A DNA stretch of 64,000 nucleotides from Aliarcobacter skirrowii CCUG 10374 (GCF_003544835.1 NZ_CP032099.1:248001-312000), one strand, 5' to 3'. Counted from the first letter of the stretch, positions 9,743 to 19,052 are shown. Notes: a model not told the origin generated them from the sequence alone. Made by a program: numbers and translations.

Positions 9743-10413
9743 TGCAGTTTGTTTATGATAAATCTTCTAAAAATGAGATCTTAGAGCTAGTTGATGAAAA
9801 CTACAACTATATAATAAAAGCAAGAAGACATAAAATAGGTGATGAGATATATTTTAGAAACTTAGAAGATGATTTTATATATTTGTATAAAATTGTAGAG
9901 TTAAATAAAAAAAGTGCAACTTTAACTTTAGTAAATAGTGAAAAAAAAGTTATAGAAAATAGCAGAAAACTCCACTTAGTTTGGTGTGTTGTTGATCCAA
10001 AAACAGTTGAAAAAAGCATAGCTTCACTAAATGAAATAGGTGTTGATAAGATAACTTTTGTATATAGTGATTTTTCTCAGAAGAATTTTAAAATAAATAT
10101 TGAAAAATTAAATAAAATATTAATTAACTCATCAAGTCAATGTGGTAGAAGTAGTATTGTAAAACTTGAAATCTCTAAAACACTAGATAGTTTTTTAAGA
10201 CAAAATCCAAAATCATATATTCTTGATTTCTCAAATAACTTTATAGATGATAAAAAAGATGAGATAGATACTTTAGTTATTGGTTGTGAAGGTGGATTTT
10301 CAAAAAGAGAAAAAAGTAATTTTAATAAAGATTTTGTTGTAGGTTTTAATTCTAATTTGATTTTAAGATCAGAAACTGCAATTGTAAGCGCAACATCAAA
10401 AATATTGTTATAA
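9742..10413 (+). CDS. rsmE: 16S rRNA (uracil-1498-N3)-methyltransferase
   Basis: SPOUT-superfamily enzyme that methylates U1498 of 16S rRNA. The N-terminal PUA-like part contains HKIGDEIYF, and the knotted methyltransferase domain ends with the SAM-binding blocks VIGCEGGFSKREKSNF and LILRSETAIVSATSKILL. It has 223 residues, slightly shorter than E. coli RsmE (243). The ATG overlaps the stop of the preceding membrane-protein gene, and it converges with a cytochrome c gene across a shared terminator. Confidence 0.93.
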   Translation: MQFVYDKSSKNEILELVDENYNYIIKARRHKIGDEIYFRNLEDDFIYLYKIVELNKKSATLTLVNSEKKVIENSRKLHLVWCVVDPKTVEKSIASLNEIGVDKITFVYSDFSQKNFKINIEKLNKILINSSSQCGRSSIVKLEISKTLDSFLRQNPKSYILDFSNNFIDDKKDEIDTLVIGCEGGFSKREKSNFNKDFVVGFNSNLILRSETAIVSATSKILL

Positions 10414-10440
10414 AAGAGTATCTCTACTCTTTTATAATTT
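10411..10440. terminator. Bidirectional terminator between rsmE and cytochrome c gene
   Basis: A 9-bp perfect stem AAAAGAGTA / TACTCTTTT (10412-10420, 10425-10433) with loop TCTC. T-rich DNA follows on plus (ATAATTTTT), and A-rich flanks supply a T tract on minus. It sits exactly between two convergent stop codons. Confidence 0.75.
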
Positions 10441-10836
10441 TTACCAATTTCTAACTATTGAGTGACAGTTAGAACATGCATTTAGCATATCTGAATAAGA
10501 GTTTGCAGCTTTAATATAAGCTTTATTTTTTAAACTCTCTTCAAGTTCAACAACATCTAAAGCAATTCTTTTTGATGCATTTTCTGCAATATTTACCATA
10601 TGTTTTTTGTTTTCTGGTAGATACTTAGCAATTAATTTTTTATCAGAAAAAAGGTCATTTCCCTCTTTTACAAGTTTATTTCCCTCTTTAATTAAATCAA
10701 GATTATTATTTAAAAAACCTTTTTGAATTAGGTTCATACCTTTTTCCATAACTGACATTGATTTTTGCATTGGATCACTAGCATTTAAAAATGTAGTAAC
10801 AAAAGTCGCAATAAATAGTAGTTTTAATAATTTCAT
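10441..10836 (-). CDS. Periplasmic mono-heme cytochrome c, class II-like
   Basis: A 131-residue exported protein. The signal peptide is MKLLKLLFIATFVTTFLNA. The body looks helical (Lys, Leu, Asn, Met), and a single heme-c motif CSNCH lies 6 residues from the C-terminus. A C-terminal CxxCH in a four-helix protein is the layout of cytochrome c'/c-556-like proteins, which bind gases or carry electrons. It follows the bc1 genes on the same strand with a 29-bp gap, so it may accept electrons from that complex (inference). Confidence 0.8.
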   Translation of the reverse strand: MKLLKLLFIATFVTTFLNASDPMQKSMSVMEKGMNLIQKGFLNNNLDLIKEGNKLVKEGNDLFSDKKLIAKYLPENKKHMVNIAENASKRIALDVVELEESLKNKAYIKAANSYSDMLNACSNCHSIVRNW

Positions 10837-10865
10837 TTACTCTCTCCTAATTTAGAAGGATGTTC

Positions 10866-11894
10866 TTAATGAACATCTCTCCATAGTTTTGCTTTCCATA
10901 AGAATGCAATAATTGCAAAAATTACAAAATAGATTAAAAATTTAGGTCCTAACTCTTCTCTTTCTGCTTTTTTAGATGCACCAATCTCTTCCATATACTT
11001 AATAACTTGATCTTGAGCCTCTTGTGTTAAACCAACTCTTGGCATTGCTGTACCTTCAAGTAGTTTTTGAGGATCATTGATAAATTTACCTAAATAATCA
11101 GGTCCTCTACTAATTATATATTGAGATAAATCAGGAGGAAGTTTTCCCATATAGTTTTTAATATTTTCATCTGGTGTAAATGCACTCATAGTTCCATTTT
11201 GCATATCAGCATATTTTAAACCATGACATCTTTGACAAGAATCAACAAAAACCTCTTTGTTTGTCATCTCTTTTGGAGCAATTGATTGTAAATATGCAAC
11301 CATATCAGCAATCTCTTGAGAACTCATCCAGTCATATCCTGGCATTGGATGAACTTTTCCATCTTCAAATTTATGTGAAACTTTAGATGCAAGTGCTGGA
11401 TTTTTGATAAATCCTACTAAAAACTCTTTTGTATAAATTTTTCCAGAGCTTCCTAAATCAGGAGTTGCAACACCATAAGCTGCTGCTGTTGTTGCATTAT
11501 CCATAATTTGAGGGAAACCTTGAGATTCAATACTATGACAAGCTGTACAGTTTGAAGTTACAAGAATTTGACCATTTGCAACATCTCCTTTTGCTTCAAT
11601 AGCCTCTTTGCTACTTGCCCAAAATTCATTTATTGTTTTCTCAAATTCAATAGCTTTTGCTAAATCAGCTTTTGCACCATTTATAGCTTTTTCGTCTCCA
11701 CCTTTAACAGCTTCATCTAAAGCTTTTTGAGCTTTTTCTATTGACTCTTTTGAAGTCTGTGCATCTGCTTGAACTAAATCAAAATTAGGATTTGATACAG
11801 CTGGATGCATTTGTGAGTGAGCAAAAGGCTCAACTCCCCAGTAAGTAATAAGAGTTAATACTACTACTACTGCTAATATTTTTAATTCTCTCAT
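10866..11894 (-). CDS. petC: Ubiquinol-cytochrome c reductase, di-heme cytochrome c subunit
   Basis: Cytochrome c subunit of the bc1 complex, facing the periplasm. It has 342 residues: an N-terminal anchor (LAVVVVLTLITYWGVEPFA), an Ala/Lys/Glu-rich helical linker (about 45-95), then two cytochrome c folds with CTACH and CQRCH, and a C-terminal membrane helix (FLIYFVIFAIIAFLWKAKLW). The di-heme form with two anchors is the Campylobacterota type, unlike the mono-heme cytochrome c1 of alphaproteobacteria. It starts 3 bp after petB. Confidence 0.93.
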   Translation of the reverse strand: MRELKILAVVVVLTLITYWGVEPFAHSQMHPAVSNPNFDLVQADAQTSKESIEKAQKALDEAVKGGDEKAINGAKADLAKAIEFEKTINEFWASSKEAIEAKGDVANGQILVTSNCTACHSIESQGFPQIMDNATTAAAYGVATPDLGSSGKIYTKEFLVGFIKNPALASKVSHKFEDGKVHPMPGYDWMSSQEIADMVAYLQSIAPKEMTNKEVFVDSCQRCHGLKYADMQNGTMSAFTPDENIKNYMGKLPPDLSQYIISRGPDYLGKFINDPQKLLEGTAMPRVGLTQEAQDQVIKYMEEIGASKKAEREELGPKFLIYFVIFAIIAFLWKAKLWRDVH

Positions 11895-11897
11895 GTC

Positions 11898-13142
11898 TTA
11901 TCCTCTTCTTTTTTGATCTAGTTTTGTAATTACTGGAAGTAGAATAAACAGTAATATAAATATAACAGCTGCGAAGAATCCTACCCATGCATTAGCACCT
12001 GTTGGAGGAAGTTTTCCATAAACTGTTAATACAATTAAATCTGCAACTAAAATCCAGAACCAAATGAAGAATAGTGGTCTTTTGTGAGCTGGTAAAATTT
12101 TATTATCTCTATCTAACCAAGGAAGTACAAAGAAAATACCATTTGCAAATGCAAATGCAATTAAACCAAGGTCAAATGCTTTAATTCCAGCAATATCAAA
12201 GAAGAATCCTCTTAAAACTTCATACGACCATAAGAAATACCACTCTGGATAGATATGAGCTGGTGTTACCATTGGATCAGCTGGATCAAAGTTTACTGGA
12301 TCCATTGCAAAGCTATAGTGGAAGAATACTAAGTAGAAGTAGAATATTAAGAATACTCCAAGAACTGCTAAATCTTTTGATATAAAGATTGGCCAGAAAG
12401 GAATAACTTTTGACTCTTTTTTATTTCCAGCTAAATATTTTTCAGCTTCAGCATCAAAATCAATCTCATCAGATGATTGATTATTTACGTGAGGAATTCT
12501 TAGTGTATAGAAGTGTAAACCAATTAAACCCATAATAACTATTGGTAATAAGAATACATGTAACATAAAGAATCTTGTAAGTGTTGCATCAGCAACATTA
12601 AAGTCTCCTCTAATCCAAACAACTAGTGCATCTCCAATAACAGGAACTCCACCAAATAAGTTTGTAATAACCATAGCAGCCCAATAAGACATTTGTCCCC
12701 AAGGAAGCATATATCCAGAGAATCCAGCAGCACTAAATGTAACAAATAGTAGCATTCCTGAAATCCAAATCATCTCTCTACCTTGTTTATATGAACCGTA
12801 GTAGATACCTGTAAGCATATGAATATATATAAGTAGAAATACAACAGAAGCTGCAACACCATGAATATGTCTAAATAGCCAACCAAAAGCAACTTCTTGC
12901 ATAATTGTATAGTTTACTGAATCAAATGCTAAATTGATGTCAGGCTTGTAGTACATCATTAAGAATAATCCAGAAACAACTAAAATAGTAAATGTAGTAG
13001 CTAATAAAACTCCCATTGCCCATAAGAAGTTAATATCTTTTGGAATCCAATACTCAGTCATCATAACTTTGTTAATAGCTTTTACATTTAATCTTTGGTC
13101 TAACCACTCACCAACAGAGTTAGCTTTTTCAAATTTTGCCAT
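11898..13142 (-). CDS. petB: Ubiquinol-cytochrome c reductase, cytochrome b subunit
   Basis: Membrane core of the bc1 complex, carrying hemes bL and bH and the quinone sites. It has 414 residues with about eight or nine membrane helices. The four heme histidines are in RHIHGVAAS, IYIHMLTG, FMLHVFLLP and LIGLHFYTLRIPH. The Qo-site block WGQMSYWAAM and the motif PEWYFLWSYEVLRG (PEWY) are present. An extra linker (SSDEIDFDAEAEKYLAG) sits between the b6-like and subunit-IV-like halves. It lies 10 bp after petA. Confidence 0.97.
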   Translation of the reverse strand: MAKFEKANSVGEWLDQRLNVKAINKVMMTEYWIPKDINFLWAMGVLLATTFTILVVSGLFLMMYYKPDINLAFDSVNYTIMQEVAFGWLFRHIHGVAASVVFLLIYIHMLTGIYYGSYKQGREMIWISGMLLFVTFSAAGFSGYMLPWGQMSYWAAMVITNLFGGVPVIGDALVVWIRGDFNVADATLTRFFMLHVFLLPIVIMGLIGLHFYTLRIPHVNNQSSDEIDFDAEAEKYLAGNKKESKVIPFWPIFISKDLAVLGVFLIFYFYLVFFHYSFAMDPVNFDPADPMVTPAHIYPEWYFLWSYEVLRGFFFDIAGIKAFDLGLIAFAFANGIFFVLPWLDRDNKILPAHKRPLFFIWFWILVADLIVLTVYGKLPPTGANAWVGFFAAVIFILLFILLPVITKLDQKRRG

Positions 13143-13152
13143 CTATTGCTCC

Positions 13153-13653
13153 TTATGCCATCATCGCTTCAGCGATTTTTTTATATTCAGGTCCTTCATT
13201 TCCAAGAACTAAAGTATTTCCCTCAACTTCAAATGGTGGTAAATCAAGTGGTCTTGGTGGTGGTCCAAAAGTTTGTTGTCCACTTGCATTAAACACTCCA
13301 CCATGACATGCACATTTCCACTCATTTTTTTTCCATGCAGGAATACATCCAAGATGAGTACAAAGACCTATAGCAACAGTAAATCTATCATTTCCTACTA
13401 CTAAATCTCTTTTATTATCTTCCATATCTGCAGTTTTTTTCAAAACAAAGATAGGTTTCCCTCTCCAAGTAAATGTTTCTGGTTCTCCTGCTTTTAATGC
13501 ACTCAAATCAATTTTTGTGAATCCACCAGCTAAAACGCTAGGAAGTGGATCCCACACCTTTTTCATACCATAAAGAGACGCGGCTCCACCCACTGCAGCA
13601 ACTGCTACAAATGAGTAACCAATAAAATCTCGTCTATTTGTATTGTTAGACAT
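13153..13653 (-). CDS. petA: Ubiquinol-cytochrome c reductase, Rieske iron-sulfur subunit
   Basis: Rieske 2Fe-2S protein of the bc1 complex, 166 residues. An N-terminal twin-arginine signal/anchor (NRRDFIGYSFVAVAAVGGAA) is followed by the cluster ligands in CTHLGCIP and CACHGG. The Pro-rich loop GPPPRPLDLPPFEVEG closes the cluster domain. Twin-arginine export fits a cofactor loaded in the cytoplasm. It is the first gene of petABC, with the promoter and an FNR-type box just upstream. Confidence 0.97.
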   Translation of the reverse strand: MSNNTNRRDFIGYSFVAVAAVGGAASLYGMKKVWDPLPSVLAGGFTKIDLSALKAGEPETFTWRGKPIFVLKKTADMEDNKRDLVVGNDRFTVAIGLCTHLGCIPAWKKNEWKCACHGGVFNASGQQTFGPPPRPLDLPPFEVEGNTLVLGNEGPEYKKIAEAMMA

Positions 13654-13695
13654 ATTTGGCTTCCTTTTTTTAAAATTAGAATCAGGCTAGATTTT

Positions 13696-13732
13696 AGTAT
13701 AAAGAATCTTAAGAGTTATTGATTTGTATCAA
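13696..13732 (-). promoter_or_regulatory. petABC promoter with perfect FNR/CRP-type box
   Basis: TTGATTTGTATCAA at 13719-13732 is a perfect match to the FNR-type consensus TTGAT-N4-ATCAA. On the minus strand it is followed by a -10-like TATACT (13701-13696). That puts the box centre roughly 37-41 bp upstream of the likely transcription start, a class II activator position, and about 70 bp before the petA ATG. Regulation by an FNR/CRP-family protein is inferred from the sequence alone. Confidence 0.6.
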
Positions 13733-13805
13733 AATTTTAAATGAAAGATTAACGAAATGTGTAGAAAAGTAAGATTATTTTATTTTTTATAATTATTAGA
13801 AAATC

Positions 13806-15287
13806 TTATGATTTTCTAATAAACTTTATTATTTCAGATTCAATATTCTCTTTATTTATTACTAAAGAGTGATTTATTTTGGCATTAAAAAGATTTTTAA
13901 TAGATTGAGGTAAATTAGCACCAAATTTTGTACTAATCTCTTCTAAGGCCTCTTTATCACTATATTTATGAGAGTCTTGCTTTAAAGCATTTAAAACCGT
14001 TGGTGAAAATTTTGTCCACTCTGCTGTTGAGTATATTACAGTTTTTAGTGGTTTTTCTCTTAGGTCATTGTAAGCTTTTATACAAGTTGCTGTATGAGGA
14101 TCCATTAAATATCCAGCATCTAAAAACTCTTTTATAGTTTTGTTACCAAATGAATCATTACTAAAAGTAGCACTAAAATATTTTTGTAGCTCTTTTGTCT
14201 CATTTTGAGTCATTGTAAATATATTATTTTTATTTAAATCTTCCATTAACTCTTTTGTTCTCAAGCTACCAAATAGATCAAAAATTACTCTTTCTATGTT
14301 TGAAGATTTTAAGATATCCATAGCTGGAGATTTTGTAAGTTTTAGAGCTTTATCTCTGATATCATAAATACCTGTGTTTATCCATTGTGTTAAAATATTA
14401 TTTTCATTTGATGCAACTAAAAGTTTCTCTATACAAAGCCCCATTTTTTGTGCATAGTATGCTCCAAGAACATTTCCAAAATTACCACTTGGAACTACTA
14501 AATAAATTTTTTCACCATTTTTAATAGCATTTTGACGAATAAGTTCTAAATATGACCAGAAGTGATAGATTATTTGAAAAATAATTCTTCCAAAATTAAC
14601 ACTATTTGCAGCACTTAATTTAATATCATCTTTTTCCAACTCTGCTTTAAAACTACTTGAAGCTAAAAGAGATTTTAGAGCATTCTGTGCATCATCAAAG
14701 TTTCCTTTTATTCCTAAAACTTTTAGATTTTCTCCATCTTCACAAACCATTTGAAGCCTTTGAACATCAGAAGTTCCTCCATCTGGATATAGACAAACAA
14801 CTTGAATATTCTTTTTATTTCTAAAAGTATTTAAAGCAGCTGGTCCTGTATCTCCAGATGTTGCTGCTAGTATTAGGTAGTTTTCACCTCTTTTTTGTGC
14901 AATAGAGCTAAAAATACTTCCAAAAGGTTGAAGTGCCATATCTTTAAAAGCCCTTGTTGGACCATGATACTGTTCATTTACATATAAATCATCTTTAACT
15001 TTTACAACAGGACTTGGATTTAAAGGATTATCAAAATTATCATATAAATCAAGTGCTTTTTGTATTTCACTATCATCAATATCTATTTCAAAAGCTTTTA
15101 AAATATCAAATGCAAGCTCTTTATAGCTTTTGTTTAAGTGATTTTCAATAAAATTTTTATCTAATTTTGGTAAATCTTTTGGTACATAAAGTCCTCCAAA
15201 AGAGCTACTTGGATTTAAAATAGCTTCACTAAAACTAACTTCTAGTGGTTTTACTCCATCATTTCCTCTAGTCTCTATAAAATTCAT
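13806..15287 (-). CDS. thrC: Threonine synthase
   Basis: PLP enzyme that converts O-phosphohomoserine to threonine, the last step of the pathway. It has 493 residues, the longer bacterial/yeast type. The start NFIETRGNDGVKPLEVSFSEAIL is typical, the PLP lysine lies in HGPTRAFKDMALQPFG, and phosphate binding is in the glycine-rich VPSGNFGNVLGAYYA. It lies 14 bp downstream of argB. A 9-bp dyad TTAGAAAAT / ATTTTCTAA (13796-13819) overlaps its stop but has no clean T run. Confidence 0.96.
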   Translation of the reverse strand: MNFIETRGNDGVKPLEVSFSEAILNPSSSFGGLYVPKDLPKLDKNFIENHLNKSYKELAFDILKAFEIDIDDSEIQKALDLYDNFDNPLNPSPVVKVKDDLYVNEQYHGPTRAFKDMALQPFGSIFSSIAQKRGENYLILAATSGDTGPAALNTFRNKKNIQVVCLYPDGGTSDVQRLQMVCEDGENLKVLGIKGNFDDAQNALKSLLASSSFKAELEKDDIKLSAANSVNFGRIIFQIIYHFWSYLELIRQNAIKNGEKIYLVVPSGNFGNVLGAYYAQKMGLCIEKLLVASNENNILTQWINTGIYDIRDKALKLTKSPAMDILKSSNIERVIFDLFGSLRTKELMEDLNKNNIFTMTQNETKELQKYFSATFSNDSFGNKTIKEFLDAGYLMDPHTATCIKAYNDLREKPLKTVIYSTAEWTKFSPTVLNALKQDSHKYSDKEALEEISTKFGANLPQSIKNLFNAKINHSLVINKENIESEIIKFIRKS

Positions 15288-15300
15288 TACTCTATTCCTT

Positions 15301-16200
15301 TTAATTATCTAACAATTTTTTAATATCTACGCCATTATTTGGATTATCAACTCTAATAAACTGTGTTCCTATTCCATCACTTGTAAATAGTTCAAGTAAT
15401 ATTGAGTGCTCAACTCTACCATCTATAATATGTGCTTTATTTACACCATTATGAATAGCCTCTATACAAGAATCAACCTTTGGAATCATTCCACCTGCAA
15501 TTGTTCCATCTTTTTTAAATATCTCAACACTTTGCTTATCTAAAGTTTGTATTAGCTCACCACTTTTATTTAAAACACCAATAGTATCTGTTAAAAATAT
15601 TACTTTTTGAGCTTTAACTGCCATTGCAATTTTACAAGCAGCTACATCGGCATTTATATTATATCCAGGGTGATTTGGCTCATCACTATTTGCTATTGGA
15701 GCAATTACTGGAATAAACCCCTCATTTATTAGTTTAAAAAGCATTTCACCATTAACTGAAGTTATATCTCCAGTGTATCCTAAAGCTCCATTATCTTTTG
15801 CAACAGCACTAATAAGATTTGAATCTTTTCCTGATATTCCAATTGCTTTTGCACCGTGATAGTTTAATAGCGAAGAGATATTTTTATTTATCTCTCCACT
15901 TAAAACCATCTCAACAACTCTCATGCTATCTTTACAAGTAACTCTATATCCATCTTTAAAAGATGATGGAATTTCAAGTTTTGTTAAAAGCTCTGTAATT
16001 CTTGCTCCTCCACCGTGAACAACAATAGGTTTTATTCCTAAAAGTGTTAATAAAACAATATCTTGTGCAAATTTATCTTTTAAATCATCACTTGTTTGTG
16101 CACTTCCACCATATTTAATTACAACAACTTTTCCATAAAATTTTTTAAAGTATGGAATAGCATCAATTAGAGTTTGAACTTTTTGATTTGATTGAGCCAA
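15301..16200 (-). CDS. argB: Acetylglutamate kinase
   Basis: Phosphorylates N-acetylglutamate, the second step of arginine synthesis. It has 299 residues in the amino-acid-kinase fold. Key blocks are VVIKYGGSAQ (N-terminal Lys), VVHGGGARI (phosphate/substrate), the Lys-containing GEINKNIS stretch, and GGMIPKVDSCIEAI near the C-terminus. It is upstream of thrC in what looks like a two-gene operon and divergent from the helicase gene at 16280. The later-step argD lies apart at 41433. Confidence 0.96.
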   Translation of the reverse strand: MAQSNQKVQTLIDAIPYFKKFYGKVVVIKYGGSAQTSDDLKDKFAQDIVLLTLLGIKPIVVHGGGARITELLTKLEIPSSFKDGYRVTCKDSMRVVEMVLSGEINKNISSLLNYHGAKAIGISGKDSNLISAVAKDNGALGYTGDITSVNGEMLFKLINEGFIPVIAPIANSDEPNHPGYNINADVAACKIAMAVKAQKVIFLTDTIGVLNKSGELIQTLDKQSVEIFKKDGTIAGGMIPKVDSCIEAIHNGVNKAHIIDGRVEHSILLELFTSDGIGTQFIRVDNPNNGVDIKKLLDN

Positions 16201-16279
16201 TTTTTACTCCTTAGAGATTTTAAAGCTTTGATTATATCTTAAAATCGCTTTTAAAAAAGAATTATAGTAAAATCTATTT

Positions 16280-19009
16280 ATGGAAAAATATTTAGCATTA
16301 AAAGCAAGTGCAGGAAGTGGAAAAACTTTTGCACTAACTGTTCGATACATTACACTACTTTTATTGGGTGCAAAACCAAATGAGATTTTAACTTTGACTT
16401 TTACAAATAAAGCTGCAGCTGAAATGAGTCAAAGAGTTTTAAATACTTTGCAAACTTTAGGAGATGACAAATCTTATTTAGGTGAGATTTCAAGAGTTTC
16501 AAACTTGAGTGAAGATGAGATTTTAAGTAAAAAAAGCAATCTATTAAATCTATTTTCAAACTCTAGTTTAAGTATATATACAATTGATAAATTTGTAAAT
16601 AAGATTTTAAAAGAGTTTGGTGGTTATGCTGGAGTTAGTGATGATTTTGAGATTTTAAGTGATGATGAGGAGCTTTTAGGTTATAACTTTTTAAACTCTT
16701 TAGATGAGAGTAGTTTTAAAGATTTGGTTGATTTTTCACTATATGAGGGTAAAAAATTTAACTCTTTATTTACTTTGTTTAAAAGCTTAATAGAAAAAAA
16801 TGAAGAGTTTGATACTTTAGATATTGATGCCTCTTTAATTGATTTACTAAAAGATGAGATTTTAAAATGCTCTTTTAAAATAAAAGAGCATTTTTTAAAT
16901 TGTAGTGAAGCTAGTAGTAGTGCAATAAAGGCAGTTGATTTTACAAACTTTGAAGAGCTATTTTTAAAAACTTGGATACAAAAAGATAGTTTATTTGATT
17001 ACTCGTATTTTAAAAAGTGTGCAAATGAGACTATAAATAATGAGTTTTTAAATTTAAAAGAGCTTTTCTTTAAATATTACAAAGTAAGAGCTAGTTATAG
17101 CTTAAGTAAAATTTTTAAACTTTTTAATAAGTTTAAAGAGTTTAAATTTGAATTTAATAAAAGAAAAAACTACTATGAATTTAACGATATTTCAAATATG
17201 GTTTATATGCTTTTAAATTCAAAAATAGATAGAGACTTTTTATATTTTAGACTCGATAGTAGCTATAATCACATATTAATAGATGAGTTTCAAGATACAT
17301 CAATTTTGCAATATAAAATATTAAAACCACTAATAGAAGAGATAATTTCAGGAAGTAGCGAAAAATTTAAGACATTTTTTTATGTTGGAGATCCAAAACA
17401 GAGTATTTATAGATTTAGAGGTGGAAATAAAGAGCTTTTTGATTATGTATTAAAACAAAATAGTCAAATATCTTTAAATAGTTTAAATACAAACTATAGA
17501 TCAAACAAAGTTGTAGTTGATTTTGTAAACTCTGTTTTTACAAAATTGGATAACTTTGATTATGAAGTTCAAAATAGTATAAAAGATGGTGGCTTTGTTG
17601 AGGTTATTGAAGATGATAGTTTAGAACTTGATGATAAATTTTTAAATATATCAAAAAAGATTGAAGAACTTTTAGATAGTGGAATAAATCAAAGTGATAT
17701 TGCAATTTTATGTTATACAAATAGTGATGTTTTAAATCTATATTACTATTTAAAAAAGGTTTTACCAAATATAAAAATAAGTACAGATATGAGTTCAAAA
17801 CTTATAAATGCACAAAATGTAAAAGCAGTAATAAACTTAATAAAATATCTCTATTTTAAAGAGGAGATTTACAAAGAGAATTTTAATGCAATTATTGGGA
17901 AAAATATTAATAGCTCTTTGGATACAAATTTTGAATTTAAAGAAAAGAGTGTTGAAGAGATTATTTTTTTCCTAGCAAACTCTTTTGAGTTGTTAGATGA
18001 TAATGTAGTAAAACTAATGCAAGATACAACTAAATTCAAAAATATAGTTGAATTTATTTATGGAATTGACAAGCTTGAAAGTAGTATTGAAAATAGTGAA
18101 AATAGTGGAGTACAAATATTAACAATCTTTAAATCAAAAGGTTTAGAGTTTCAAACTGTTATTTTACTAGATAGAATAAAAAGAAAAAATCATGATAGAA
18201 GTTCATTTTTATTTAGTTATAAAAATATGCAAATAGATAAAGTTTTTTATAAAATTGCTGGTTTAGAGAGTTTTGATAAAGAGTATGAAAAGGCTTTAGA
18301 AAAAGAGAAAAGTCTATCTTTGGATGATGAAAAAAATGTTTTATATGTAGCATTAACTAGAGCTAAATCAAATTTAATTGTATTTAAGAAAACAAAATCA
18401 TCTGTATTTGATATTTTAAATTTAAAATCTTACAAAGATGGAACTTTAGAAAAAAGTAGCGAGAAAAAAGTTGATAAAAGTGTTGAAAAAATAGAGTATT
18501 CTGCTTTATTTCTTGGTAAACAAGAGCAAAAAATTAAAGTGGATTTAAATTTAGGAGATGATTATTTAAAAGCAAAATATTTAGGATTGGCAACTCACTA
18601 CACTTTAGAGATGATGAATGATTTTACAAAAGATGATTTAGATTACTCATTACAACTATCAAAAAGTAGATATTTAACTTACTTATCTATAGAAGATTTT
18701 AAAATTATTGAAAAAAGAGTTGAGCTTTTAATACAAAATAGTCAATTTTTGAACTTAGTAAATAACTCTTTAAAAGTTCACGAACAATCTTTAATGTACA
18801 AAAATGAGTTAAAAATAGTAGATTTATTATTATATAAAGATGGTTTTTACACAATTATAGATTATAAAACTACGAGTGATATTTTATCAAGTCATAAAAT
18901 ACAAGTAAACTATTATAAAAAGGCTATTAGTGATATTTTTAAGACAGAAAATGTAAAAGCTTATTTAGTATACTTAAAAGAGAGTGGTATAGATTTAATA
19001 GAGGTTTAA
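16280..19009 (+). CDS. RecB-like/AddA-type helicase-nuclease
   Basis: UvrD-family superfamily 1 helicase with a C-terminal nuclease domain, as in the AddA subunit of AddAB double-strand-break repair enzymes. In order: Walker A ASAGSGKT (about residues 9-16), motif Ia TLTFTNKAAAEM, motif II LIDEFQDTS, motif III VGDPKQSIYRFRGG, motif IV NTNYRSN, motif V LTIFKSKGLEFQTVIL and motif VI LYVALTRAKSNL. The RecB-type nuclease core LLLYKDGFYTIIDYKTT is near the end. At 909 residues it is shorter than B. subtilis AddA (about 1230) but normal for Campylobacterota. No addB is nearby. A terminator-like hairpin lies inside the gene (16864-16896). Confidence 0.92.
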   Translation: MEKYLALKASAGSGKTFALTVRYITLLLLGAKPNEILTLTFTNKAAAEMSQRVLNTLQTLGDDKSYLGEISRVSNLSEDEILSKKSNLLNLFSNSSLSIYTIDKFVNKILKEFGGYAGVSDDFEILSDDEELLGYNFLNSLDESSFKDLVDFSLYEGKKFNSLFTLFKSLIEKNEEFDTLDIDASLIDLLKDEILKCSFKIKEHFLNCSEASSSAIKAVDFTNFEELFLKTWIQKDSLFDYSYFKKCANETINNEFLNLKELFFKYYKVRASYSLSKIFKLFNKFKEFKFEFNKRKNYYEFNDISNMVYMLLNSKIDRDFLYFRLDSSYNHILIDEFQDTSILQYKILKPLIEEIISGSSEKFKTFFYVGDPKQSIYRFRGGNKELFDYVLKQNSQISLNSLNTNYRSNKVVVDFVNSVFTKLDNFDYEVQNSIKDGGFVEVIEDDSLELDDKFLNISKKIEELLDSGINQSDIAILCYTNSDVLNLYYYLKKVLPNIKISTDMSSKLINAQNVKAVINLIKYLYFKEEIYKENFNAIIGKNINSSLDTNFEFKEKSVEEIIFFLANSFELLDDNVVKLMQDTTKFKNIVEFIYGIDKLESSIENSENSGVQILTIFKSKGLEFQTVILLDRIKRKNHDRSSFLFSYKNMQIDKVFYKIAGLESFDKEYEKALEKEKSLSLDDEKNVLYVALTRAKSNLIVFKKTKSSVFDILNLKSYKDGTLEKSSEKKVDKSVEKIEYSALFLGKQEQKIKVDLNLGDDYLKAKYLGLATHYTLEMMNDFTKDDLDYSLQLSKSRYLTYLSIEDFKIIEKRVELLIQNSQFLNLVNNSLKVHEQSLMYKNELKIVDLLLYKDGFYTIIDYKTTSDILSSHKIQVNYYKKAISDIFKTENVKAYLVYLKESGIDLIEV
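16864..16896 (+). other. Terminator-like hairpin inside the helicase coding sequence
   Basis: A perfect 14-bp inverted repeat (AAAATGCTCTTTTA / TAAAAGAGCATTTT, 16864-16877 and 16881-16894) with a 3-nt loop, running into six consecutive T (16891-16896). By shape it is an intrinsic terminator, yet it lies about 200 codons into an intact ORF on the coding strand. Confidence 0.6.
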
Positions 19010-19015
19010 TTGCAT

Positions 19016-19052
19016 AAAAAAAGGTAAGATAGAAACTATCTTACCTTTTTTG
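19016..19052. terminator. Strong bidirectional intrinsic terminator
   Basis: A 15-bp perfect stem (AAAAAAGGTAAGATA / TATCTTACCTTTTTT, 19017-19031 and 19037-19051) with loop GAAAC. The A and T runs sit in the stem on both sides. It separates the convergent helicase gene and atpB and can serve both. Confidence 0.9.

Noticed and set aside
13794-13822. Intrinsic terminator at the thrC end
   Set aside because: The 9-bp dyad overlaps the stop but is not followed by a T tract, so I only mention it under thrC.
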